Origin: Actinomyces sp. oral taxon 414
Lineage (GTDB): Bacteria > Actinomycetota > Actinomycetes > Actinomycetales > Actinomycetaceae
DNA length: 64,000 bases
Assembly: GCF_001278845.1 (NCBI RefSeq)
Contig: NZ_CP012590.1
Span: 558,001-622,000, forward strand
Direction of reading: 5' to 3'
The position numbers were made by a program, and so were the translations under genes. Positions within the stretch are counted from its first letter, which is position 1, and the number at the start of each line of letters is the position of its first letter. The notes under the pieces are model-generated. The model was not told the DNA's origin. It did no database searches and saw only the letters and a program-made list of their open reading frames with translations. Shown in pieces: positions 11,309 to 18,589 of this stretch.

Positions 11309-13156
11309 TTACAGCACGATGTCCGCGCCGATCACTCGTCGGATCCACGGAAGGGGTGTATCGAAGTTTCTCCTCACCAGCAGCGTCATGAAGATCATGG
11401 ATACGATGCCCTGGAAGTAGAGCGAGCATCGTCTTCGGAATAATGCGCCGTTCTTCTTCTGCTCCTCGGGAAGAAGCTCCCGGGCGGCGGCCAGGTTCTT
11501 CCGGAGGCGGAAGGCGTCGATGTGGGAGGCGTTGACCGAGGTCATCAGGACAATGAGGTAGAGGATCGATAGGCAGCAGATCGATATGACGATCGTGAAG
11601 GACGTCTGCGCGCCCACGCACAGGTCCAGCGGATGCCAGAGGGGCAGGCAGTGCGTCGACGTCCGGTGTGTATCGTAGGTCTCGAGGGCCGCGTATAGAA
11701 GCGCGATTCCCGCGGAGAGGGTCACGAGCATGCGCCCGAAGGCGTGGAACTGTCCCGCGATCGCGTGCTCTCTCGGACTCGCGAAGTACATGGTGACCAG
11801 GGGCGGGATCATCGAGAGGAACGCCGTCGAGGGGGTTGGGTTGGAGGCGGTTCCCCACGAGAAATGATGGGCGAAGCAGAGCAGGGTCACGGTGGCGATG
11901 AGATTGACTGCGGCCGGGAGCAGGAACCTGCTGTGGTCGGGGTTGAAGGTCGCGGTCAGCACCCACTGCGGTGGAACGTCGGAGTTGTTATTATTGCGGG
12001 GTATTCTATCCTCCAGCTTGGCCAGGGCCAGGGGGCGGGCGAGGATCTCCACCTGACGTCTGTTGCGCGTCAGTTCGACCGCGGGATCGGAGTGATCGTT
12101 GGAAAGGGTCTGGGGAGTCGTGTACGGGCGGGAGTCGGCCGCCTTGCGGGCGGGCTGCGGCAGCAGCGGTATCTCCTGACCTCCGAAGGTGATGGCCAAT
12201 CGTCCGATTTCCAGGTCCTCGGGCGCAACCAGGCGGATGTGGGTGCCGCCGTGCTTGGCCCCCGTCAGGAGGGGGAGATCGATCGCGTAGGGCCACGGAC
12301 CGGGAACGAAGACGGATCTGAGCGCCTCTCCTATTCCGAGTCTCGTCCGGTTGGCGCGCTCGAGCCATGAGATCTTCAGGACGTCGTCGCGGATCCTGCG
12401 CTCGTCGTCGCGAGTGGGCGTATAAACCACGTGGAGCGTATAGTAGTGCTTGAGGTAATCGAGTTCGCTGAGAAAGTCTGCGGATGTTGCGAAATTTTTT
12501 ATATCGTCCGGCATGTTCGCGATCTGTGTGAACTCCTTGACAACGGCTTCAGGAGTCTTGTCCTGACACTTGAGGTATCGATAAATCGTCTTCGCGGCGA
12601 CTTTGATCCACGAGTCGTTCGCCGCGGTCCGGGACCCGGGCTGGAGCGGCGCCCTGCCGAGGAGGACCGCAAGAAGCTGGTAGGTGGTCGCTTCGTTGTT
12701 CTCGTGGCGTCGGGCGATGCTGAGTGCGGCGCCACGTCCGTCCCGCGCGTCGATGTCGAGAATGGGGCCCGGCAGCATTCCGGTGGAGACCGGCAGATAT
12801 AGCGGAGTGCGCCCGACGTCCCATTCATCGAGGATAGCCGCGAGCCGACTGCCGGATACGTCGATACTCATGGACCGTCGATGGGTCTGGGCGTCTTCGA
12901 AGGTAATGGTTTGCACGATGCGTCGTTGCCATCGCCCCCTGTGCCTGACGAGAAGACCCTGGAGCGAGCACCGCTCGATGAGCGCGTCATCGGATCCGGC
13001 GAACTCCCCGGTATCGGGGTCGAGGAGCGGACCCGATGTTATTGCGGCGGGTTCGTCCGCCGGTGTCGGAGTCTCCGATTCATTCCGTCGTCTGGTCCTC
13101 TTGCGGAATAATTGCGCGCCGATGGCGAGGAGGCCGCTCCTGATGGACTGTTCCAC
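11309..13156 (-). CDS. Hypothetical 615-aa protein with C-terminal membrane domain
   Basis: I do not recognise the family. The first ~400 residues look soluble and mixed alpha/beta, with no motif I can name. From about residue 425 there are four or five hydrophobic segments (FLLPAAVNLIATVTLLCFAH, STAFLSMIPPLVTMYFA, MLVTLSAGIALLYAAL, TSFTIVISICCLSILYLIVL, LYFQGIVSMIFMTLLV). The start is the GTG at 13156 with GAGGAG just upstream. The gene is less GC-rich than its neighbours, with many AT-ending codons and AT runs such as GAAATTTTTTATATC, suggesting horizontal acquisition. It is flanked by a repeat element on its 3' side. It could belong to a defence or envelope locus; that is speculation. Confidence 0.75.
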   Translation of the reverse strand: MEQSIRSGLLAIGAQLFRKRTRRRNESETPTPADEPAAITSGPLLDPDTGEFAGSDDALIERCSLQGLLVRHRGRWQRRIVQTITFEDAQTHRRSMSIDVSGSRLAAILDEWDVGRTPLYLPVSTGMLPGPILDIDARDGRGAALSIARRHENNEATTYQLLAVLLGRAPLQPGSRTAANDSWIKVAAKTIYRYLKCQDKTPEAVVKEFTQIANMPDDIKNFATSADFLSELDYLKHYYTLHVVYTPTRDDERRIRDDVLKISWLERANRTRLGIGEALRSVFVPGPWPYAIDLPLLTGAKHGGTHIRLVAPEDLEIGRLAITFGGQEIPLLPQPARKAADSRPYTTPQTLSNDHSDPAVELTRNRRQVEILARPLALAKLEDRIPRNNNNSDVPPQWVLTATFNPDHSRFLLPAAVNLIATVTLLCFAHHFSWGTASNPTPSTAFLSMIPPLVTMYFASPREHAIAGQFHAFGRMLVTLSAGIALLYAALETYDTHRTSTHCLPLWHPLDLCVGAQTSFTIVISICCLSILYLIVLMTSVNASHIDAFRLRKNLAAARELLPEEQKKNGALFRRRCSLYFQGIVSMIFMTLLVRRNFDTPLPWIRRVIGADIVL

Positions 13157-13202
13157 TGGTCTCCTCGGATGCGCCCGCGGGCACCGTCTGCCGACGTGGA
13201 CC

Positions 13203-13394
13203 TCAGCGTGCTCGGCTCGGAAGGAGCCCCCTGGCCACGAGCTGATCGCGGTCGAGGACTCCTTCGTAGAGCTCGTCTGAGGCGCGGCGTCGAGGGACCT
13301 GCTGAGACAGGACGACGACGTAGGGGGTGCCGGCGGAAGTCTTCCCAGTGGTTCGAGTCGGCGTCGATACCCGAGGTTCTTGGAGGGCTGTCAA
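13203..13394 (-). CDS. Possible small protein upstream of the 615-aa gene
   Basis: A 63-codon frame from TTG at 13394, with GGAGAAGAAGC just before it, ends 46 nt before the 615-aa gene on the same strand. The translation (segment TPYVVVLSQQVPRRRASDELYEG) matches nothing I know. The same TTGACA could instead be the -35 box of a promoter (TATCGA about 19 nt downstream). Either reading is possible, and coding status is doubtful. The rest of the 13157-13454 gap shows nothing I can name. Confidence 0.25.
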   Translation of the reverse strand: MTALQEPRVSTPTRTTGKTSAGTPYVVVLSQQVPRRRASDELYEGVLDRDQLVARGLLPSRAR

Positions 13395-13454
13395 AGCTTC
13401 TTCTCCGCTGCCGTTGAATACTGATACGAAGGGTAGCGCATGTTCCGCCGGGCG

Positions 13455-14252
13455 TCACCGAAGTGCGAGGAGCTCCTTCGCCAGCGGCCAGGACGGGTCC
13501 GCCCCGGCGCGATCCGGGTTCCGCTTCGCCAGCCAGGCGTTGAAGGACTCGGCCCACTCCCGGTGGGCCCGCGCCTGGAAGCCCTGCAGCTCGGCCAGGC
13601 TCATGGAGCCCAGCCGGGGGTGGGCCCGCACCATGGCCTCCAGGACGTCGAGCGCGGCCGCCACGTCCACCTCCGCGGTGTGCAGGGACTCGTCCACCCG
13701 CACCCCGTAGACCGCGCACAGGTCGCCCAGGCGGCGCTTGCCCCGGCGGTAGCGGTCCACCGCCCGGTCCAGGACGAGGGGATCGAGGATCGGGCCGATC
13801 CCGCGCCCGCCATCGCCGCGCCCCAGGCGTTCGCGCAGGCCGGGCAGCCCGTGGCGGGCGAGCTCGGCCTCCATCAGCGTCAGATCGAAGGAGGCGTTGA
13901 AGGCGACGACCGGGGTGCCAGCGGTCATCGCCTCCGCCAGGGCCCGGGCGACCTCCTCGAGCACCTGGGCCGCGGGCCGGCCCTTCGCCCGGGCGCGCTC
14001 GGTGGTGATGCCGTGCACGGCCGCCGCCGCCTCGGGGATCTCGAGGCCGGGGTCCGCCAGCCAGGTGCGCACGTCCTGGCCGCGGGCGCCGTCGGCGCCG
14101 AGGGAGCCGCGCGAGACGACCGCCGCGGTGACGAGGCGGTCCCCGAGCGGATCCACCCCGGTGGTCTCGGTGTCGAAGCCCAGGAGGGGCCCGGCGACCC
14201 AGCCCGGGGCGGCGGGGCCGCCGGCGGCGGGGGAGGGCGTGCGCGTGGTCAT
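13455..14252 (-). CDS. DnaQ-like DEDDh 3'-5' exonuclease
   Basis: 265 aa from the ATG at 14252. The three exonuclease motifs are present: GFDTETTG (first Asp and Glu), AFNASFDLTLM (second Asp) and HTAEVDVAA (general-base His and last Asp). Such stand-alone proteins resemble the epsilon proofreading subunit or RNase T and trim 3' ends of DNA or RNA; which one is not clear. There is no ribosome-binding site, but CAGACT lies 7 nt before the ATG, compatible with a leaderless start. It is divergent from guaB3. Confidence 0.88.
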   Translation of the reverse strand: MTTRTPSPAAGGPAAPGWVAGPLLGFDTETTGVDPLGDRLVTAAVVSRGSLGADGARGQDVRTWLADPGLEIPEAAAAVHGITTERARAKGRPAAQVLEEVARALAEAMTAGTPVVAFNASFDLTLMEAELARHGLPGLRERLGRGDGGRGIGPILDPLVLDRAVDRYRRGKRRLGDLCAVYGVRVDESLHTAEVDVAAALDVLEAMVRAHPRLGSMSLAELQGFQARAHREWAESFNAWLAKRNPDRAGADPSWPLAKELLALR

Positions 14253-14316
14253 GAGCGGAAGTCTGCCACGCCCCTGCGACATGAATCGGGTCCGCGGTCC
14301 CGCCCCGCTGCGCCGC

Positions 14317-14329
14317 TACCATCGCGCCA
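14317..14329 (+). promoter_or_regulatory. Leaderless promoter of guaB3
   Basis: TACCAT (14317-14322), six bases, ATG at 14329; identical in hexamer and spacing to the guaB start. Confidence 0.55.
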
Positions 14330-15453
14330 TGAGCGCAGAGATCGAGATCGGGCGATCCAAGCGGGCCCGCCGGGCCTACTCCTTCGACGACATCGCCGTC
14401 GTGCCCGCGCGGCGCACCCGCGACACCCGGGACGTGCGGGTGGGCTGGCAGGTGGACGCCTACCACGTGGACCTGCCCGTCATGGCGGCCCCCATGGACT
14501 CGGTCATGAGTCCGGCCACGGCCGTCCTCGTCGGGCGCCTGGGCGGTATCGGCGTGCTCGACCTGGAGGGCCTGTGGACCCGCTATGAGGACCCCGCCGA
14601 GGCCCTGGGGCGCATCCGCGCCGCCGCCCCCGAGGAGGCCACCCGCGTCCTGCAGGAGGTCTACCGCCCGCCGGTGCGCCCCGAACTCATCGGCGCGCGC
14701 CTGGCCGAGATCCGCCGGGCCGGCGTCGTCGTGGCCGCCCGGCTCAGCCCCGCCCAGACCCAGCGGCACTGGCGCACCGTCGTCGAGGCCGGCGTCGACC
14801 TGCTCGTCATCCGCGGCTCGGTGGTCTCCGCCGAGCACGTGTCCGGCAATGTCGAGCCCCTCAACCTCAAGCGCTTCATCTACGAGCTCGACGTCCCCGT
14901 CGTCGTCGGCGGCGTCACCACCTACACCGCGGCCCTGCACCTCATGCGCACCGGCGCCGCCGCGGTCCTCGTGGGCCAGGGCGGGGGCGCCTCCTCCTCG
15001 ATCCGCCAGGTCCTGGGCCTGCACATGCCCATGGCCACCGCCGTGGCCGACGTCGCCGCCGCCCGGCGCGACTACCTCGACGAGTCCGGGGGCCGCTACG
15101 TCCACGTCATCGCCGACGGCTCGGTGGGCAACTCCGGGCACGTCGTCAAGGCCATCGCCTGCGGGGCCGACGCCGTCATGCTCGGGGCCGCCCTGGCGCG
15201 GGCCGCCGAGGCTCCCGGGGGCGGCTACCACTGGGGCGCCGAGGCCCGCCACGAGCGCCTGCCGCGCGGCTACCGCTCCTTCGTGGGGACCGCAGGCACC
15301 ATGGAGGAGATCCTGGCCGGCCCCTCCGACCGGGCGGACGGCACCCTCAATATCGTCGGCGCCCTGCGCCGCACCCTGGCGACCACCGGCTACTCCGACG
15401 TCAAGGAGCTCCAGCGCGTGGGCATTGTCCTGGCCCCCTACGACCCGAGCTGA
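14329..15453 (+). CDS. guaB3: GuaB3-family IMP dehydrogenase-related protein
   Basis: 374 aa, the short form typical of the actinobacterial GuaB3 family (no CBS domains). The barrel is recognisable (SFDDIAVVPARRT, PVMAAPMDSVMSP, VLVGRLGGIGVLDLEG, ADGSVGNSGHVVKAIACGADAVMLG). Where true IMPDH has the catalytic Cys loop, this protein has GQGGGASSSIRQ, so the nucleophile is absent. Family members lack known IMPDH activity and their role is unsettled. It lies 3.7 kb from guaB on the same strand. Confidence 0.92.
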   Translation: MSAEIEIGRSKRARRAYSFDDIAVVPARRTRDTRDVRVGWQVDAYHVDLPVMAAPMDSVMSPATAVLVGRLGGIGVLDLEGLWTRYEDPAEALGRIRAAAPEEATRVLQEVYRPPVRPELIGARLAEIRRAGVVVAARLSPAQTQRHWRTVVEAGVDLLVIRGSVVSAEHVSGNVEPLNLKRFIYELDVPVVVGGVTTYTAALHLMRTGAAAVLVGQGGGASSSIRQVLGLHMPMATAVADVAAARRDYLDESGGRYVHVIADGSVGNSGHVVKAIACGADAVMLGAALARAAEAPGGGYHWGAEARHERLPRGYRSFVGTAGTMEEILAGPSDRADGTLNIVGALRRTLATTGYSDVKELQRVGIVLAPYDPS

Positions 15454-15649
15454 GCGGGAGGCCGGCGCGCGGGGAGCCGGTGCGCGCGTACGGATTGCGA
15501 TCGGATCGAGTCGCCCGCTCATGCACCTGCGACGAGGCCGCCCCGTCGGGTACTGTCAGTCAGGACGCCAGCCCTCCAGCTGGTGCGCGTCAATCACATG
15601 GGGCGCACGGTCTCGAGGTGCCGCCCCCCTCATCTCAAAGGAGCCGCTC

Positions 15650-15916
15650 ATGGCACAGGTCACCGCCACCATCGCTTCCAAGGTCGGGCTGCACGCCCGC
15701 CCCGCCGCAACCTTCGTCAAGGCCGTCGCCGAGAAGGGCGTCCCGGTCACCATCGCCAAGGAGGGCGGTGCCCCCGTCGACGCCTCCTCCATCCTGGGCG
15801 TTATGACGCTGGGCGCCGGTCACGGCGACGTCGTCACCCTCACCTCCGAGGCTGCCGGATCCGAGAGCGCTCTCGCGGAGCTCAAGGCCCTCCTCGAGAC
15901 CGACCTGGACGCCTGA
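15650..15916 (+). CDS. ptsH: Phosphocarrier protein HPr
   Basis: 88 aa. GLHARPAA contains His15, the residue phosphorylated by enzyme I; DASSILGVM has the serine region (Ser46) that HPr kinase modifies in Firmicutes. It carries phosphate from enzyme I to sugar-specific EIIA proteins. AAAGGAGCCGCTC before the ATG gives a clear ribosome-binding site. ptsI is not nearby. The ~195 bp upstream holds TACTGT (15551-15556) as a possible -10 but no clear -35. Confidence 0.97.
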   Translation: MAQVTATIASKVGLHARPAATFVKAVAEKGVPVTIAKEGGAPVDASSILGVMTLGAGHGDVVTLTSEAAGSESALAELKALLETDLDA

Positions 15917-15922
15917 GGCACC

Positions 15923-15939
15923 GCGGGCGGATCGCCCGC
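15923..15939 (+). terminator. Small hairpin just after ptsH
   Basis: GCGGGCG (15923-15929), a 3-nt loop, CGCCCGC (15933-15939), 7 nt after the ptsH stop. It is the first of two tandem hairpins. Confidence 0.5.
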
Positions 15940-15959
15940 TCACCGGCGTGGGGCGCGCA

Positions 15960-15999
15960 CCGTGGGGTGCGCCCCACTGCCGTGGGGCGCACCCCACGG
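15960..15999 (+). terminator. Strong hairpin between ptsH and marC
   Basis: An 18-bp perfect stem (15960-15977 with 15982-15999) with the loop TGCC. It lies about 45 nt after ptsH and 20 nt before marC, so it probably ends ptsH transcription before the marC promoter. Confidence 0.75.
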
Positions 16000-16019
16000 G
16001 GAGGGAGCACAATAGCGCC

Positions 16020-16664
16020 ATGGACCTCACCCTGCTCGTCAAGGCTCTGGGTGCCTTCTTCGCCATTATGAATCCCTTCGTCAACCTGCCGCTCTTCCTG
16101 TCCCTGACGACCGGTCAGGACCCCGCCCAGCAGCGGCGGACCGCCTGGCGCACCACCCTGTTCAGCGCCCTCATGTGCGCAGTGATCGCGGTCAGCGGCT
16201 CAGCCCTGCTGCGCTTCTTCGGGATCAGTCTCGACGACTTCCGGGTCGCCGGCGGCCTGGTCCTGCTCACCATCGCACTGGGCATGCTCAGCGGGCGCGG
16301 CTCGAGCGCCCACGAGGGCAGCAAGGCGGAGAAGGCCCACGCCGCCGACCACGCCGCCGCCAACGACATCGCCTTCTACCCCATGACCTTCCCCATGATC
16401 GTGGGCCCCGGGACCATTACCACCATTATCGTCCTGTTCTCCCAGGCCGACGGCGCGAAGAAGGTCGTCGCCGTCGTGCTCGCCCTCATCCTGGTCCTGG
16501 CGGCGCTCGGCGGCGTACTGCACTTCTCGAGCACCATTGGACGGCACATGTCACTCACGCTGCGCACCATTATGACCCGGCTCATGGGAATGATCCTGGC
16601 CGCCATCGCCGTGGGCATGCTGGCGGCCGGCCTGTCCAAGCTCTTCCCCGGGCTGGCCGGCTGA
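16020..16664 (+). CDS. MarC-family integral membrane protein
   Basis: 214 aa with about six hydrophobic helices. FFAIMNPFVNLPLFLSLT and the later repeat-like FYPMTFPMIVGPGTITTII are the family's paired NP and P-x-GPG signatures. MarC/UPF0056 proteins are inner-membrane proteins of unknown transport activity; early links to multiple antibiotic resistance were not upheld. CACAAT ends 6 nt before the ATG with no Shine-Dalgarno, again suggesting a leaderless start. Confidence 0.9.
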   Translation: MDLTLLVKALGAFFAIMNPFVNLPLFLSLTTGQDPAQQRRTAWRTTLFSALMCAVIAVSGSALLRFFGISLDDFRVAGGLVLLTIALGMLSGRGSSAHEGSKAEKAHAADHAAANDIAFYPMTFPMIVGPGTITTIIVLFSQADGAKKVVAVVLALILVLAALGGVLHFSSTIGRHMSLTLRTIMTRLMGMILAAIAVGMLAAGLSKLFPGLAG

Positions 16665-16734
16665 GCGGGGCCGAGGGGCCCGGCTCGGCGCGATGACGCG
16701 GGGCGGACGCGCGGGCCGGAACGCGCGAAGACAC

Positions 16735-16748
16735 TAGGCTGGGCGGCA
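16735..16748 (+). promoter_or_regulatory. Leaderless promoter of rnhA
   Basis: TAGGCT (16735-16740), seven bases, ATG at 16748. It has the same hexamer as tsaD and no Shine-Dalgarno. Confidence 0.5.
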
Positions 16749-17305
16749 TGACGATTATCGCGGCGGCGGACGGGTCCGCTCTGGGCAACCCCGGGCCCGC
16801 GGGCTGGGCGTGGTACGTGGACGAGGACTGCTGGGCGGCCGGGGGCTGGCCCGAGTCCACCAACAACCGCGGCGAGCTCACCGCCGTCCTGGAGTTGCTG
16901 CGGGCGACGGCGGACGCCGGTGAGGATCTGCTCATCCAGGCCGACTCCCAGTACGTCATCAACTCCCTGACCAAGTGGATGAAGGGCTGGAAGCGGCGCG
17001 GCTGGCGCAAGGCCGACGGCAAGCCGGTGCTCAACGCCGACCTCATGAGGGAGCTCGACGAGGTGCTGCGGGGCAGGGCGGTGCGCTTCGAATGGGTGCG
17101 CGGTCACGTCGGCCACCCCCTCAACGAGGCCGCGGACGCGCGCGCCCGGGCGGCGGCCACCGCCTACCAGCGGGGCGCGGCGGTGCCCGCGGGCCCGGGG
17201 TGGACCCGCGCGGGCGCGGCGGCATCGGGTCCGACGCCGCTGGACCCGGCGGCGGGCGCGGCGCCGAACCCGCGCGCCGAGCCGGCCCCGCCGGTCCTCT
17301 TCTGA
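16748..17305 (+). CDS. rnhA: Ribonuclease HI
   Basis: 185 aa. The catalytic carboxylates are Asp8 (AADGSALGNPGPAGWAW), Glu43 (NNRGEL), Asp66 (ADSQYV) and Asp130, with the flexible His120 in VRGHVGHPLNEAAD. It cleaves RNA in RNA-DNA hybrids. The final ~45 residues are Ala/Pro/Gly-rich and probably disordered, longer than the E. coli enzyme. It converges on ackA with only 8 nt between stops. Confidence 0.95.
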   Translation: MTIIAAADGSALGNPGPAGWAWYVDEDCWAAGGWPESTNNRGELTAVLELLRATADAGEDLLIQADSQYVINSLTKWMKGWKRRGWRKADGKPVLNADLMRELDEVLRGRAVRFEWVRGHVGHPLNEAADARARAAATAYQRGAAVPAGPGWTRAGAAASGPTPLDPAAGAAPNPRAEPAPPVLF

Positions 17306-17313
17306 AGGCCCGG

Positions 17314-18498
17314 TCAGATGAGGGTGAGCGCCTGCCGGGCGATGGACAGCTCCTCATTGGTGGGCACGACCATGACGGTCACGGAGGACTCGGGCGTCGA
17401 GATGGTCAGGGGCTCGCGGGCGCGCACGGCGTTGGCCTCGGCGTCGAAGCGGATCCCCATATGGGCCAGGCGCCCGCACAGCTCGGCGCGCACCCGGGAG
17501 TCGTTCTCGCCGATGCCGGCGGTGAAGGTCAGGACGTCCAGGCCGCCCATGACGGCGGTGTAGGCGCCGACGTACTTGACCAGGCGGTGGAGGTAGATGT
17601 CCATGGCGTCGCGGGCCTCCTGCTCGCCGGCGTCGATGCGCTTCCACACCTCGCGCATGTCGTTGTCCCCCGCCAGGCCCTTCATGCCCGACTCGCGGTT
17701 GAACAGGCGGTCGATCTCGTCGATGCTCATCTTCGCCACCCGGGCCAGGTGGAAGACGGCGGCCGGGTCGATGTCCCCGGTGCGCCCGCCCATGACCAGT
17801 CCCTCCAGCGGGGTCAGGCCCATGGAGGTCTCGACGGCGCGCCCGGCCACGACGGCGGAGGCGGACGCGCCATTGCCCAGGTGCAGGACGATCTGCTTGA
17901 GGTCGTCGCGTCCGAGCAACGACGAGACCTCGCCGGACACGAAGTGGTGGCTCGTGCCGTGGGCGCCGTAGCGGCGGATCGAGTACCTATCGGCGATCTC
18001 GCGATTGAGGCCGTAGCGGGCCGCCTCCTCGGGCAGGTTCTGGAAGAAGGCGGTGTCGAAGACGGTGACGTGAGGGACGTCGGGGAGCAGTCGGCGGGCC
18101 ACTTCGATGCCCTTGAGGTGGGCCGGGTTGTGCAGCGGGCCCAGCGGCACGAGCTCCTCGATCTTGGCCACGACGTCGTCGTCGACGAGGGCGGGGCCGG
18201 AGAAGTAGTGCCCGCCCTGGACGACGCGGTGGCCGACGGCCACGATATTGGCCTCGTCGAGGTCGGGGCCCTGCTCGGCGAAGATCCGCAGGACCTCGGC
18301 CAGGCCGAAGCCGTGGTCGGGGACCGGCTCGGAGAGCTCGAACTTCTCGCCGTCGTGCTTGTGGGTGATGGCGCCCGTCTCCTCCCCGATGCGCTCGACG
18401 AGCCCGGAGGCCAGGGAGGCGCCGGAGTCGGGGTCGACCAGCTGGTACTTGATGGAGGAGGAGCCGGAGTTGATGACGAGGACGGTGCGGGTGGTCAT
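17314..18498 (-). CDS. ackA: Acetate kinase
   Basis: 394 aa, standard length. VLVINSGSSSIKYQLVD at the N-terminus, VVQGGHYF, VFDTAFFQ, YGAHGTSHHFV and FTAGIGENDSRVRAELC are all family signatures. It converts acetyl phosphate and ADP to acetate and ATP. It lies 91 nt downstream of pta on the same strand, so the two form the classic acetate overflow operon. Confidence 0.98.
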   Translation of the reverse strand: MTTRTVLVINSGSSSIKYQLVDPDSGASLASGLVERIGEETGAITHKHDGEKFELSEPVPDHGFGLAEVLRIFAEQGPDLDEANIVAVGHRVVQGGHYFSGPALVDDDVVAKIEELVPLGPLHNPAHLKGIEVARRLLPDVPHVTVFDTAFFQNLPEEAARYGLNREIADRYSIRRYGAHGTSHHFVSGEVSSLLGRDDLKQIVLHLGNGASASAVVAGRAVETSMGLTPLEGLVMGGRTGDIDPAAVFHLARVAKMSIDEIDRLFNRESGMKGLAGDNDMREVWKRIDAGEQEARDAMDIYLHRLVKYVGAYTAVMGGLDVLTFTAGIGENDSRVRAELCGRLAHMGIRFDAEANAVRAREPLTISTPESSVTVMVVPTNEELSIARQALTLI

Positions 18499-18589
18499 GG
18501 ACGGAAAGAGCCTTTCGGTGGGTGGTCGTTGGTACGGGCCGGGCGGACGGCGCCGGGCCTCCGCCCGCGCTCGCGGGGCGCCGCGGCGC

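Noticed and set aside
10870..11443. Plus-strand frames across structured repeat copy A
   Set aside because: They continue into the opposite strand of the 615-aa gene and change frame relative to the matching parts of copy B, so the sequence is not conserved as protein.
14329..15453. A second functional IMP dehydrogenase or GMP reductase
   Set aside because: The catalytic cysteine loop is replaced by GQGGGASSSIRQ and CBS domains are lacking; it fits GuaB3 instead.
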